Assembly: GCA_035553375.1 (NCBI GenBank)
Contig: DATNCY010000245.1
Coordinates: forward strand, 4,934-68,933
Reading direction: 5' to 3'
Length of the DNA stretch: 64,000 bases
DNA from: JAJPHU01 sp035553375
GTDB taxonomy: Bacteria; Planctomycetota; Planctomycetia; Gemmatales; Gemmataceae
Shown here: one piece after another, positions 52,755 to 62,836 of the stretch
Layout: each line of letters opens with the position of its first letter
Position numbering within the stretch: the stretch's first letter is position 1
Program-made: the position numbers and the translations under genes
The notes under the pieces: model-generated
Told to the model about the DNA's origin: nothing
Seen by the model: only the letters and a program-made list of their open reading frames with translations
The model's database searches: none

Positions 52755-52810
52755 GCCAGCCCGCAGCGCCAGCAAGGGTACTCTTTCCCTTGCTTGCGCT
52801 GCGGGCTGGC
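52755..52810. repeat. Family A palindromic element
   Basis: GCCAGCCCGCAGCGCCAGCA and its near-complement flank a short loop, directly after the DUF1501 stop codon (two bases). Confidence 0.9.
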
Positions 52811-52858
52811 ATAGTTCTCGCTCATCAATCCTACGAATGCACCTTCAGGAGAATGGTC

Positions 52859-53572
<714 letters not shown>

Positions 53573-53578
53573 CGGCGT

Positions 53579-53842
53579 TCACCATCCCAGCGCCTTGCGT
53601 AATTCATCGAGTCCACCGTGGAGGGCGGCATCGAGAGAGGAATAAGTAGCGCCGGCGTCGAGACGCCGGCCGTTGATGGTTTGCGTAATGCGACAGCCGA
53701 ATTGTCCCTTCACCGGCACCGCCAATAGGAGATATTGCGGCTCCTTATCGAGATAGACCAGCCACGATTGACCGTCCTTGCTCCCCTGCAAGTGGACGTT
53801 GCGCTTGCTGAGCCAATCCGGAGTCGTCACCGTCATCATCAT
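53579..53842 (-). CDS. Small protein of unknown function
   Basis: 87 residues from one of three consecutive ATGs at 53842-53836 (GGGAG lies just upstream). The sequence MTVTTPDWLSKRNVHLQG continues with strands SWLVYLDKEPQYLLLAVPV and GCRITQTINGRRLD. No signal, membrane segment or motif was recognised. It is convergent with the hydrolase gene, separated by six bases. The open frame continues upstream through a family C repeat, which is rejected. Confidence 0.5.
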   Translation of the reverse strand: MMMTVTTPDWLSKRNVHLQGSKDGQSWLVYLDKEPQYLLLAVPVKGQFGCRITQTINGRRLDAGATYSSLDAALHGGLDELRKALGW

Positions 53843-53875
53843 TTCTCCCACATCCCTAGCGGCACTAACGCCCTG

Positions 53876-53998
53876 AGTAGGTCCCGCTTGCCGAGCGGGA
53901 CCTTGCCCCAACAGGTCCCGCATGAGGTAGGTCCCGCTTGCCGAGCGGGACCTTGACCCAACAGGTCCCGCTCGGCAAGCGGGACCTACCTCATGCGG
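53876..53998. repeat. Family C inverted repeats (GGTCCCGCTTGCCGAGC subtype)
   Basis: Two left copies of TAGGTCCCGCTTGCCGAGCG and one right copy form a palindrome about 80 bases long (53918-53998) whose flanks (CCGCATGAGG/CCTCATGCGG) also match. A partial inverse copy sits between. Confidence 0.9.
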
Positions 53999-54050
53999 TT
54001 ACAGTCCCTTATTTCTCTCAGCGACATTGTAGAAGCAGCGTAGTGCCCTG

Positions 54051-55460
54051 TCACTCTGGCAGCGGTTGCCCCTTCGTCTCCGGCGCGAACGGCAACACGG
54101 CAAGGCCGAGCAGGAAAATGGCGCACATGGTCACGCCGGCATAGCGCATCGGTTCGGGATAACCACTGTAGACGCGATTTGTCAGCAGGCCCAACAGCGT
54201 GGGACCGGTCGCCGCCAGAAAGCGCGCCCCGTTGTAACAGAACGAGGTGCCCGTGCTGCGCAGACGAGTCGGGAACAATTCCGGGAAATAGATGGCATAG
54301 CCGCCGAACAGCGCCAACTGGCAGAAGCCCATGATCGGAATCATCCAGAATACATCGGCGATGGTGCGGAAATACAAGAAGGTGAAGGCGGTACTCACGA
54401 GGGCGAGTACGAAGGAGATGGCGAAGGTCGGCTTGCGGCCCAGGTGATGCGTGATGCGACTGAAGGCGTAAATGCCGAAGAACGCGCCCACATTCATCAT
54501 CAGCGAGGTTACGCCCGCCCAGAAACTCACCATGCCATCGACTTCCTTCGCCGAAAGTCCCAATTTCTCGAATTGAGCCCGAAAGACCGTGCGCTGCAAA
54601 TCAATGCTGAAAAAGCCAATGCCCCACAGACCAATGATGCCGGACGAGGCCAACAGCAGACCGAGTACGGCGTTGCGGCTCCAGCGTGGATTGCCGAACA
54701 ATTCGCCGAAATAGGCGCGGATGCGCTGGCCTGGACTAATGCCGGCGGCCACGGCTTGCCAGCGTTCCGGTTCCTTGAGGCGGCGCATGATGAGGAGCGT
54801 GAGCAGGGCGGGGAAGGTGCCGATGAGGAACATGCCGCGCCAACCGAAATCGCTGCTGAGGTGGCCGTGCTGCGTCAGGTAGCCTTGCAACATGCCGATG
54901 AGGGCGGCAATGATGTTGCCGACCGCCGACAGCGCTTGCAGCAAACCCAGCGCGAACGGCCGAGCGCGGTCGGGCATCGCTTCGGCGACCAGCGAAATGC
55001 CGACCGCGAATTCGCCGCCCACGCCCAGGCCGGTGAGGAAGCGATAGACCGAAAAATCGAATACAGACGTGGAAAACGCGCTGAGGCCGGTAAAGAGCGA
55101 GTAAAGCAAGATGGTTAGCATGAGCGAGCGAACGCGGCCGAGCAAGTCGCCGAGGACGCCGAAGAACAGGCCGCCGGTCCCCCAGCCGATGAGGAAAATC
55201 GACGTGGCAAAGCCGGCCTGTTCCGCGACTTCTCCGACGCTCGGCTCGTGGCCCAGTTGGTCGGTAAGCAGTTTGTGGATGGCAGGCTTGCGGGCGATAT
55301 TGAAGAGTTGCTGATCCATCGTGTCGAACAGCCAACCCAATGAGGCGACCATGAAGACGAACCAGTGATAGCGGTTCATCTCACGCCACCACGGCGCCTT
55401 GGGGTCGGCGACATCGAAAGTCTTTTTGTCGGTAGGAAGAGGCGGGTCGGTATAATGCAT
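54051..55460 (-). CDS. Major facilitator superfamily transporter
   Basis: 469 residues with about 12 hydrophobic segments. The cytoplasmic loop between helices 2 and 3 is FFGVLGDLLGRVRSLML, the MFS signature (G-x-L-x-D-x-x-G-R-R type), and the second-half counterpart is YAFSRITHHLGRKPTFA. FGGYAIYFPELFPTRLRSTGTSFCYN resembles the sugar/metabolite:H+ symporter group. The N-terminal tail (residues 1-30) is polar and cytoplasmic. The substrate is likely a carboxylate or sugar acid but cannot be told. No regulator or catabolic gene is adjacent. Confidence 0.85.
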   Translation of the reverse strand: MHYTDPPLPTDKKTFDVADPKAPWWREMNRYHWFVFMVASLGWLFDTMDQQLFNIARKPAIHKLLTDQLGHEPSVGEVAEQAGFATSIFLIGWGTGGLFFGVLGDLLGRVRSLMLTILLYSLFTGLSAFSTSVFDFSVYRFLTGLGVGGEFAVGISLVAEAMPDRARPFALGLLQALSAVGNIIAALIGMLQGYLTQHGHLSSDFGWRGMFLIGTFPALLTLLIMRRLKEPERWQAVAAGISPGQRIRAYFGELFGNPRWSRNAVLGLLLASSGIIGLWGIGFFSIDLQRTVFRAQFEKLGLSAKEVDGMVSFWAGVTSLMMNVGAFFGIYAFSRITHHLGRKPTFAISFVLALVSTAFTFLYFRTIADVFWMIPIMGFCQLALFGGYAIYFPELFPTRLRSTGTSFCYNGARFLAATGPTLLGLLTNRVYSGYPEPMRYAGVTMCAIFLLGLAVLPFAPETKGQPLPE

Positions 55461-55602
55461 CTCTGGTTACTCACAGCTGCGGGCGGGTGGGGGCGCACTT
55501 TTCTAAGTCTCCCACATATACCGCGTTATCGGCTTCAATGCTAGTATTTCCGCGCGCATTCGTGCCATTCGCGGCTGCTACGCTGAGAGTCTGTCCCGTA
55601 AG

Positions 55603-55645
55603 CCCCTCTCCCCTGTACTCGGGGAGAGGGGTTGGGGTGAGGGGG
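55603..55645. repeat. Family G hairpin element
   Basis: CCCCTCTCCCC pairs with GGGGAGAGGGG around a 7-base loop; TTGGGGTGAGGGG follows as an unpaired right flank. It matches the in-gene copy at 49051-49093 in reversed orientation. Confidence 0.85.
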
Positions 55646-55675
55646 CAGCAATCCCACACGGGCACTAACTTTTTG

Positions 55676-55727
55676 GCCAGCCCGCGGCGCCAGCAAGGGG
55701 CTTCCCTTGCTGGCGCTGCGGGCCGGC
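55676..55727. repeat. Family A palindromic element
   Basis: GCCAGCCCGCGGCGCCAGCAAGG pairs with its near-complement across a short loop, 12 bases from the 3' end of the YHS protein gene. Confidence 0.9.
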
Positions 55728-55738
55728 AATTCATTCGG

Positions 55739-56476
55739 TTAATGCCTCTTCGTCTGCTCTTTCTTCGCTTTCTTCTTCGCCTCAAATTCCTTGATGTACT
55801 TCTCCGGCTCATCCTTGAAGGCATCGCGGCAGCCGGAGCAACAAACATAGTACGTCTGCCCCTTGTACACGACGGCCATCGTGCCCAGCCCGCCGCTGAC
55901 GATACATTCCGGAGCATCATCGCCGCCGGCGAACTCCACGCCCTCCTTGGTCGCGCCCACCTGATAGAGCAGCGCGAATGTCGTGCGCGCCGCCGGTTTC
56001 ACCTCGTAGCGCAGCAAATATCGATTGAAGTGCAGTACGTTGACGATCAGCCGTTGCGTCTCGTTCTTCTTGTCGTCCTTGCGATCCAACGTCAGACACT
56101 TCTTGTTCAAGGTGCCCTCGAAAACAAGCGTTTCCTTGGCCGGCGTTTTGGCGGTGAGCCGGTAATGATCCTTATCGGGAAGATAGCGCAGCTCGGCATG
56201 GGTGAAGTATTTGCCCTTATCGATGGCGGCACGCAGATACACATCGTCGCCCTTGAACTGCCATTCCCAGATGATCTTCTCCTGCCAGAAGCCGCGTCGT
56301 TGTTCCTCGCGCGTGCCGGTCTTCGGTTCGCCGGTACCGCGCCAGGCACCGATCAAATCGTTCAGCGCTTGCAGCGCCTTCTTCGGACTCTGCCTGACCG
56401 GGGCATCGGCCGCGCGCACCGAGACGCCAAGAGGCAGCAGCGAGGACAGACAACATAGAAACAGCACGCGCTTCAT
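55739..56476 (-). CDS. Exported protein with C-terminal YHS/TRASH-type domain
   Basis: 245 residues from ATG 56476 (GGAGC about 9 bases upstream). The signal peptide is MKRVLFLCCLSSLLPLGVSVRA. The central region (residues about 30-190) resembles a lipocalin-like exported fold: WRGTGEPKTG, IIWEWQFKGDDVYLRAAID, YRLTAKTPAKETLVFEG. The C terminus reads APECIVSGGLGTMAVVYKGQ and TYYVCCSGCRDAFKDEPEKY, a YHS/TRASH-type metal-binding domain with conserved cysteines. It may bind a metal in the periplasm. Its gene lies convergent with neither neighbour; it is divergent from the MBOAT gene. Confidence 0.75.
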   Translation of the reverse strand: MKRVLFLCCLSSLLPLGVSVRAADAPVRQSPKKALQALNDLIGAWRGTGEPKTGTREEQRRGFWQEKIIWEWQFKGDDVYLRAAIDKGKYFTHAELRYLPDKDHYRLTAKTPAKETLVFEGTLNKKCLTLDRKDDKKNETQRLIVNVLHFNRYLLRYEVKPAARTTFALLYQVGATKEGVEFAGGDDAPECIVSGGLGTMAVVYKGQTYYVCCSGCRDAFKDEPEKYIKEFEAKKKAKKEQTKRH

Positions 56477-56676
56477 GGGTCGCAAGCTCCAGCAACAAGA
56501 AGGGGCGTCAACTTCTAGGTTTACCCGTTGACGACGAACCATGCAAAGAAAAAAGCGATCTTGACGCCAAACGCGGCCCCGGTATAACCCGCGTCCATCG
56601 CGATGGTCTTATTCCGATTCCGCGTACCGGGCCGGTTCGCCGCTTGCGCGGAACCGATTCGTCTGAGGGGATGGCG

Positions 56677-58104
56677 ATGCTGTTTTGTACCGCCTCATTC
56701 ATGGGCTTCTTCGCCCTGCTTTTGCTCGTCTACTGGTCGATCCCCTGGCGACGCCCACGGGTTTGGCTCTTGTTGGTCGCCAGCTTCTATTTCTACGCCA
56801 GTTGGAACAAATGGCTCGCCATCATCATCTGCATCTCCACCCTGCTCGATTATCTCCTCGCTTTGGGCATCGAGCATTCGGTTGCGAATTGGCGGCGAAA
56901 AACGCTGCTTGGGGTCAGTCTGTTCGCCAACCTGGGGCTGCTGTGCTATTTCAAGTACACCAATTTCTTTCTGTTGTCGCTGGATGAAGCGCTCATTGCC
57001 TCCGGCGCGCCGACGTGGTTTCGCACCCTGCGCGTGATTCTGCCGATTGGCATTTCCTTCTACACGTTCGAGGCCATCAACTACATGGTGGACGTGTATC
57101 GGCGGCGCATGCCGGCCGAGCGCAACTTGGCCGATTTCATGCTGTTCATCCTGTTTTTTCCGCATCTGGTGGCCGGACCGATCGTCCGCGCCCGCGATTT
57201 TCTGCCGCAGATCAAACGCCCCAAGCATTGCGATTGGGTGCGTCTGCACCTGGGTTTGCAATACTTCCTCATGGGCTTGTTCAAGAAATTGGCCATCGCC
57301 GATCGCATGGCGCTGTACGCCGATCCGGTCTTCGATAGTCCCCTGGACTTTCGCACGGCGGCCGTGTGGATCGCCATGTTCGCTTACGCGCTACAGGTAT
57401 ACTGCGATTTCTCCGGCTACACGGACATGGCCATCGGCACGGCCCACATGCTCGGCTACAAATTGGCCGAGAACTTCAACATGCCGTACCTGGCCGCCAA
57501 CATCGCCGAGTTCTGGAACCGCTGGCATATCTCGCTCTCAAGTTGGCTGCGCGATTATTTATTCATCCCGCTGGGCGGCAGTCGCGGCGGAGCATGGAAG
57601 ACCAATCGCAATTTGCTTATCACGATGACACTGTGCGGCCTGTGGCACGGAGCGGCCTGGACGTATGTGGGTTTCGGCGCCATCCAGGGCTTGATGCTCA
57701 TCACGCAGCGCCTCTTCCATCGCTGGTGCAAGGGGCAACCGCGGCTCGACGGTATCTTGCAATCGCTTCCGGGCACCGTGTTTCGCATCGCCTTCACGTT
57801 CGTTTGTTTCTGCGTCAGCCTGGTCGTCTTCAGGGCACCGAGTTTCGGCCATGCCTTCGAGATGTACACGCGCATGCTGATTCCCGCGCCGGGGGTGCCG
57901 GGCACCCCCGTGCCGGAGTTTGGCTTCTGGCTGACGGTGGCCGTGATGCTGGCGGCTCATCTGCTGGGCAAGAGCGGCGTATGGATTCGGCCGACTCTGC
58001 GTCTTTCCGCGCCGGTGCTGGGTTGCAGTTACGCGCTCGTGCTTGGGTTGGCCCTCGTGCTGGCGCCGCAAGGAGGCAAGGCGTTCATTTATTTCAATTT
58101 TTGA
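56677..58104 (+). CDS. MBOAT-family O-acyltransferase (AlgI/DltB-like)
   Basis: 475 residues from ATG 56677, 6 bases after GAGGGG (the upstream ATG directly abuts it). About eleven membrane segments are visible, with the AlgI-type landmarks NLGLLCYFKYTNFFLLSLD, LPIGISFYTFEAINYMVDVYR, YAANIAEFWNRWHISLSSWLRDYLF-type WNRWHISLSSWLRDYLFIPLGG and LCGLWHGAAWTYVGFG, where His is the catalytic residue. It passes an acyl group, often acetyl, across the inner membrane to a secreted polymer. The SGNH-type gene that follows is the expected partner, as in alginate or peptidoglycan acylation. Which polymer is acylated is unknown. Confidence 0.88.
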   Translation: MLFCTASFMGFFALLLLVYWSIPWRRPRVWLLLVASFYFYASWNKWLAIIICISTLLDYLLALGIEHSVANWRRKTLLGVSLFANLGLLCYFKYTNFFLLSLDEALIASGAPTWFRTLRVILPIGISFYTFEAINYMVDVYRRRMPAERNLADFMLFILFFPHLVAGPIVRARDFLPQIKRPKHCDWVRLHLGLQYFLMGLFKKLAIADRMALYADPVFDSPLDFRTAAVWIAMFAYALQVYCDFSGYTDMAIGTAHMLGYKLAENFNMPYLAANIAEFWNRWHISLSSWLRDYLFIPLGGSRGGAWKTNRNLLITMTLCGLWHGAAWTYVGFGAIQGLMLITQRLFHRWCKGQPRLDGILQSLPGTVFRIAFTFVCFCVSLVVFRAPSFGHAFEMYTRMLIPAPGVPGTPVPEFGFWLTVAVMLAAHLLGKSGVWIRPTLRLSAPVLGCSYALVLGLALVLAPQGGKAFIYFNF

Positions 58105-58111
58105 CGCCTCA

Positions 58112-58168
58112 CTAGCCCGGAGCGCCAGCAACGGGAGGCAAGACCCCGTCGCTGGCGCTCCGGGCTAG
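58112..58168. repeat. Family A palindromic element (GGAGCGCCAGCAACGGG subtype)
   Basis: CTAGCCCGGAGCGCCAGC pairs with GCTGGCGCTCCGGGCTAG across a loop with one or two mismatches. It separates the MBOAT gene from the SGNH gene. Confidence 0.9.
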
Positions 58169-58200
58169 TAGCGTGGATAAAAACATAACCAGGATAGGTA

Positions 58201-59313
58201 ATGTCAAGTATATTCTTGTTGCCCGCCGGCAAAGGAAGACGAGTTATCGTCTGGAGCCTGCTGTGTTTCGCGGCGAGTCAGGTGGCTCTGTCGATGTATC
58301 TCGATTACCGCCGTCCCGAGATACGCGATCCCCTGTACGGATACCGTCTCCGTTCGCTGCGTGCGCGGCTGGCCGAATCGCCCAAGGCACCGTTGTTTCT
58401 CGCTCTGGGCAGCTCGCGCATCAAGTACAGCCTGTGGCCGGCTCTTATGAAGGTACACTCCGCTGATGGCGTGCCCGCGCCGGTGGTCTACAACTTCGGC
58501 ATCAACGGCATGGGCAACATCCGCGAATTGATGTATTTTCGCCGCTTGTTGGCGGACGGCATTCGCCCCGAATGGTTGCTGTTGGAAGTGTGGCCGCCGT
58601 TGTGGACGCAGTCCGGCATCTTCGAGGAAACGCGCATGGTGCTGGGCGAGGACGATCAGCACTGGGGTGATATGCCCTTGCTGATTCGCTATTTTTCCGG
58701 CAAACCCGATGTCGTGAAGCAAGGCGTGCGGCGGAGCCTGCTGCCCATCACCGATTATCGCGGCAGTCTCATCCAGGCCACCCTTCGGAGCTTGTTGCCG
58801 CGCGAGCAGGTCAGCGAGACGAATCGGCATCTGGCCGACTGGATTCCCTTCGACAACACGGGCTGGTTCCGTGTGCCGTGGCAGCGCAACACACCGGAAG
58901 AAAAACGCATCGCCCTCGAACACGGTGCCGAAGAAATGAAGCCGCTGGTGACGCCCTTGCGCATCGATCCGCGCAGCGACGCCGCGCTGCGCGAACTACT
59001 CGACGAATGCCGCACGCGCGGCATCAAGGTTGCCCTGATATGGATGCCGGAACACAGTCTGACACGCGGTTGGTATCCGCCGCAGGCTCGCGCCCTGGCT
59101 CATCAATATCTCGATCAACTCAAGCAGGAATATCAGGTGCCGATCGTGGACACGCGCGAATGGGTGCGTGACGAGCATTTCGTGGATTATTGTCACGTTG
59201 GTTCACAGGGCGTCGCTCCGTTTTCGGAGCGACTGGGCCGAGATGTTATAGAGCCTATTGCGGAGGGTAAAAATCTTAATACTGAGGTGCTTTTTCAAGA
59301 AGACGGCCGTTGA
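58201..59313 (+). CDS. SGNH-like/AlgJ-DltD-type partner of the MBOAT acyltransferase
   Basis: 370 residues; GGATAGGTA precedes the ATG. A signal anchor (VIVWSLLCFAASQVALSMYL) is followed by FLALGSSRIKYSLWP, the GDSL-like Ser block, NFGINGMGNIRELMYFRRL (block with Gly-Asn) and, near the C terminus, FVDYCHVGSQGVAPFSERL, the Asp-x-x-His pair of the SGNH catalytic triad. Placed 96 bases after the MBOAT gene, it probably completes periplasmic transfer of the acyl group to the polymer. The pair resembles AlgI/AlgJ or PatA/PatB systems. The acceptor is unknown. Confidence 0.75.
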   Translation: MSSIFLLPAGKGRRVIVWSLLCFAASQVALSMYLDYRRPEIRDPLYGYRLRSLRARLAESPKAPLFLALGSSRIKYSLWPALMKVHSADGVPAPVVYNFGINGMGNIRELMYFRRLLADGIRPEWLLLEVWPPLWTQSGIFEETRMVLGEDDQHWGDMPLLIRYFSGKPDVVKQGVRRSLLPITDYRGSLIQATLRSLLPREQVSETNRHLADWIPFDNTGWFRVPWQRNTPEEKRIALEHGAEEMKPLVTPLRIDPRSDAALRELLDECRTRGIKVALIWMPEHSLTRGWYPPQARALAHQYLDQLKQEYQVPIVDTREWVRDEHFVDYCHVGSQGVAPFSERLGRDVIEPIAEGKNLNTEVLFQEDGR

Positions 59314-59407
59314 CGGCCTCCGCGTCCAAGCCTTTCGGTGAAGGGAAGAAAAGAGGACGCAACTCACCGCGCAGAGATGAAAGGAGTCGCGTCGCCTTTT
59401 CTCTTTC

Positions 59408-62400
59408 TCAGTCATCTTTGAGACAAAATCCAGTAATCTTCAGCTTCCCGGATTGGTTGCTTCCCGCAAATGTTGCCCCATCGGCGGAGATCCGAAGGGT
59501 ATCTATCCAAGCGCCTCCGGGAGCCTTTGGGTCAGGGTATCCGATAATTAACACACCCTTGCCATAAGTCCAAGTAATCGCATTGTCGATCCCGAAGACT
59601 TTCCCATTCGAGTACAGATTCCTAAAATCGAGATGCCTTCCGTTTACGAAGTATCTCACCCGGGCGATTACTCGGACAGCGAGGAGATTCTTCAGGTGTG
59701 CCCGCAAGTCAGCAACCATACTCTCGTTTTTTGCTTTCAGTTGCGCGTCGATCAGGGAATTGTAGGCGCGGCGAAGTTTGGTCTCTGCGGTGTTCGTTGA
59801 GACGAAATATTTGGCGAGGTAGGGCCGCATGGGTTCGGACCAGGGGATCATTCCACCGTTTTCAAACCGCTTCTTCTCTTCTTTGACCGCATCGATCAGC
59901 TTGAGGCGCTGCTCGGTCGATCCCTTGCTTTTCGCCAACCGATCCAGGGCCGCATCGAACTCCGCGAGGAGTTTCGCGCGTGCGTCCTCACGGGATTTCT
60001 CGAACGCCTTCGTAGCCTTGGCTTCGGGAGTAAGTTTATCCTCCGGGAGTCGGGAAGGCGACACCTGCTTTGGCGACTCGGGTGGAGTTGCTTTCGCCGG
60101 CAGTTCCTTGACCTCGATTTTGCGGAACTTGACGACGGAGGCAGGGCCGTGCTGCTGCAAGGCGAAGTGGCCTTTCTTGTGGCGCGAATCATGTGTGTCC
60201 ACCACCATCTTGTCGTTGACCTTGATGGTGATATGATCCCCTTCGGCGATCACCTCCTGGGTGAACCACTCGCCGGGTTTGTGCAGTTGTTCCGCTACCT
60301 TGACGATGCTGTAGAGGCTGCCGGTCTTCTGTGGATTAGCGGAGTTGGCGTCGATCTGGGCCAAGTAGCCCATGGGGAAGCCAGCGCCAAACGCACTACG
60401 GAAATACTGGCCGCTGTTGCCGCCGTCATTAATCATGGCCTCAACGCGGAAGTGGAAGTTCTCGTAGTCGCCGCGCTCACTGAAGAGATGGCCCAGTTTC
60501 CCGCTGCCGATCAGGATGCCGTCCTTGACCTCCCACTTTGCGTTGTCACGGGAGTGCGATTTCCAGCCGGTTAGATCCTTGCCGTTGAACAGTGGCACGA
60601 ATCCATCCTTGGCCGCTGGCACCTCTGGGGGCTGCACGGGCGGCTTCGACGCAACCGGCGCGGGCGGGTTTTCCACTGGCTTCGGCGTCTCGTGTGAAGC
60701 GATGTTGCCCTGGTCTTTCACGATCTCCGGCTTCGCTTCGCTCTTCTCTCCGGGCAAATCGGGCAACCCCTGCAACAGCACTTTGCCATCCGGGTCCGTC
60801 ACCTTGATGTTGCGGAAGGCGAATTTTGAAGAGTTGACGTGGAGACCGACGAAGCCTTTTGAGTGCGTTTCGTCTAGCTTGTCGAACATCAACTCACCAT
60901 CAACATAGATGCGGATGCGCGAACCGCGAACCACGGCGCGGAGAGTATACCACCGATCATTCTCGATTAACGGCACCTCGCGTTGCTCTATGGAATAGCG
61001 GTGATTCCGAGCGGTTTCCAAGGTAACGAATTTGCTGCCCTTGCCCAAGCTGACGCAGTAAGCGTTCCCCCAACTCGAGTTGCGAAACCAAAGCGCGCAG
61101 TGCGCCGGTCGCGCCAGTCGGTTCACGTCTACCGTGAAGTCGTAATCGCGCCAATCCTTGTCTCCGAAATACATATTGGGATACGATCGGTTTCCCCAAG
61201 GGTGATCGACGACTACCATGTCGTCCTCAATCCGCCACGGCCCGACGATTTCTTTGTGGACGGCAAACCTAACCATCGGCTTCGGCGTGTCGCCCGCGAC
61301 TTGCGGATCAGGGGTCGCGGACGCTACGGGAGACGGGACCACGGCGCCATCCTTCCGCTGCCCGTCTCCATCGGGTTGCTCCTCCTTCGAGTCCGGTGCC
61401 TTTTGCAACTTGTCGGGGCGTTGCGGCGGTTTCTCAAGGTTATTTTGTGCGGTTCGTGTCTCGTCCTTCGGTTTCTCCGGCTCATTCCAAAGTGGCAGGG
61501 CGAAAATACCGCCGACCAGCACCAGCGCCGCCACGGCCGCGCCCAAGACCCAGCGTGACAGGCCACCCTTGCGCCGCCGGCGCGACCGCGCCTTGTCCTC
61601 GCCCTCGAAGTCCCACTCCGGCCCTGCTACGGCAGCCTCGGCAGCCGGTTGCGCCTCGATGACCGGCTGCACTACAGCCACCTTGACGGCCGTTCGCTTC
61701 GGCGTCGCTGGTTTTGCGGCTGAGCCAACATGCAACTCCGGCAGCACTTCCTCCAGCAGCGGCACCGACTCCAATCGACCCTTCAGCGCGTCGAGCGTTT
61801 GCCCCGCCAAACGCGACGCCCGCGCGTCCGCGAGTTTCAACAGTTCGTAGAACAGCGGCGACTTGACGGGTGCCCGTAAGTCCGCCTCACGGAACAGTAG
61901 ATTGTCGCCACTGTCGTACTTCTCCCATAGGGCGCGACCGCCGACCTTGACGGCGTGCAGAACCGTGGCGACCAGCAGCAGGGGGAAGCGGTCCACCTCC
62001 AGGCTATACGTCCGCTCCGTCATCCGCTGAGGGTGTTGGTAGCAGGGATGGCCGACCTCGCCGGAGTCGCCACCGGCCAACGCGGGCACGAACATGCCAT
62101 CGTAATCGACCAGCTTGACGGCCAGCGAGTTGGACGTGCCGCTGGGCACCAAGAGGACGTTGCCATGTTGTAAATCAGCGTGGGCGACTCCAACGCCGCG
62201 CAGCCGTGCCGCCATGCGCACCCAGATTTGCAGCAAGGCTTCCAGCATGGCCGGTTTGTCGGCATATTGACGGACGAACTCGTTGAGGGTCAACCCCTCG
62301 ACCCATTGCATCTTGAGGACGGGATACCACTGGCCGCGAACGCGGAGGCCCTGCTCCAGAAAGGTGAAGTCCACGGTGAACGGCAGGTTGGCGTCCTGAA

Positions 62401-62644
62401 GATGGCGGCTGATGGCGGCGTAGCGTTCGCGCAGTCCGGCCACCTCGCGGGTGAAGCACTTGACGGCCCAGTGACCGCCGTTGGCCGAGCGAAACTCGTA
62501 GACATCGGCAAAATTGCCGGAGCGAGGGATGGGGATGTCCAGCGCGTTGAGGACGGGATCGGCGTTGCGCAGTTCGTCATCGCTGAAGCTGGTCCGTGGG
62601 TTTTGAATGGCTTCGTTGTAATCCTGCGACAATGGCCAACTCAT
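59408..62644 (-). CDS. Kinase-like protein fused to two concanavalin-type domains, the second DUF1080
   Basis: 1078 residues from ATG 62644 (GGAAGGTG upstream). Residues about 40-330 are a kinase-like domain: Lys62 in WAVKCFTREV, HADLQHGN (155-162) in place of HRDxxxxN, and DYD (180-182) in place of DFG, followed by GHPCYQHPQR. A membrane segment (WVLGAAVAALVLVGGIFALPL, about 364-385) leads outside. A first LamG/DUF1080-like domain occupies about 455-625 and a canonical DUF1080 about 680-845 (FVPLFNGKDLTGWKSH, GNSGQYFRS, DSRHKKGHFALQQHG). The C-terminal helical part ends in a small beta domain. DUF1080 domains bind or cleave sugars, so an external carbohydrate sensor is a reasonable guess, not a proven role. 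Confidence 0.85.
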   Translation of the reverse strand: MSWPLSQDYNEAIQNPRTSFSDDELRNADPVLNALDIPIPRSGNFADVYEFRSANGGHWAVKCFTREVAGLRERYAAISRHLQDANLPFTVDFTFLEQGLRVRGQWYPVLKMQWVEGLTLNEFVRQYADKPAMLEALLQIWVRMAARLRGVGVAHADLQHGNVLLVPSGTSNSLAVKLVDYDGMFVPALAGGDSGEVGHPCYQHPQRMTERTYSLEVDRFPLLLVATVLHAVKVGGRALWEKYDSGDNLLFREADLRAPVKSPLFYELLKLADARASRLAGQTLDALKGRLESVPLLEEVLPELHVGSAAKPATPKRTAVKVAVVQPVIEAQPAAEAAVAGPEWDFEGEDKARSRRRRKGGLSRWVLGAAVAALVLVGGIFALPLWNEPEKPKDETRTAQNNLEKPPQRPDKLQKAPDSKEEQPDGDGQRKDGAVVPSPVASATPDPQVAGDTPKPMVRFAVHKEIVGPWRIEDDMVVVDHPWGNRSYPNMYFGDKDWRDYDFTVDVNRLARPAHCALWFRNSSWGNAYCVSLGKGSKFVTLETARNHRYSIEQREVPLIENDRWYTLRAVVRGSRIRIYVDGELMFDKLDETHSKGFVGLHVNSSKFAFRNIKVTDPDGKVLLQGLPDLPGEKSEAKPEIVKDQGNIASHETPKPVENPPAPVASKPPVQPPEVPAAKDGFVPLFNGKDLTGWKSHSRDNAKWEVKDGILIGSGKLGHLFSERGDYENFHFRVEAMINDGGNSGQYFRSAFGAGFPMGYLAQIDANSANPQKTGSLYSIVKVAEQLHKPGEWFTQEVIAEGDHITIKVNDKMVVDTHDSRHKKGHFALQQHGPASVVKFRKIEVKELPAKATPPESPKQVSPSRLPEDKLTPEAKATKAFEKSREDARAKLLAEFDAALDRLAKSKGSTEQRLKLIDAVKEEKKRFENGGMIPWSEPMRPYLAKYFVSTNTAETKLRRAYNSLIDAQLKAKNESMVADLRAHLKNLLAVRVIARVRYFVNGRHLDFRNLYSNGKVFGIDNAITWTYGKGVLIIGYPDPKAPGGAWIDTLRISADGATFAGSNQSGKLKITGFCLKDD

Positions 62645-62836
62645 GGCTGGGCACCTTCCATAAGGAGATCGATGAAGAACCAACGTCACGTCGTTGCCGA
62701 TTCAAAAATCGTTCGCGCAGTTTATCGCCTCTCACTCTGATGAGCCACAAAGTTCCTCGATCCTTACGAAATTTTCACTAATGAGAGCCTGGAAGATCAT
62801 CACCCATATTGGGTGAGCGATGGATCGAATTCAGGC

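Noticed and set aside
53843..53923. 27-residue upstream extension of the small - strand gene at 53579
   Set aside because: It reads through a family C repeat (RQAGPTQG); three downstream ATGs with GGGAG are better.
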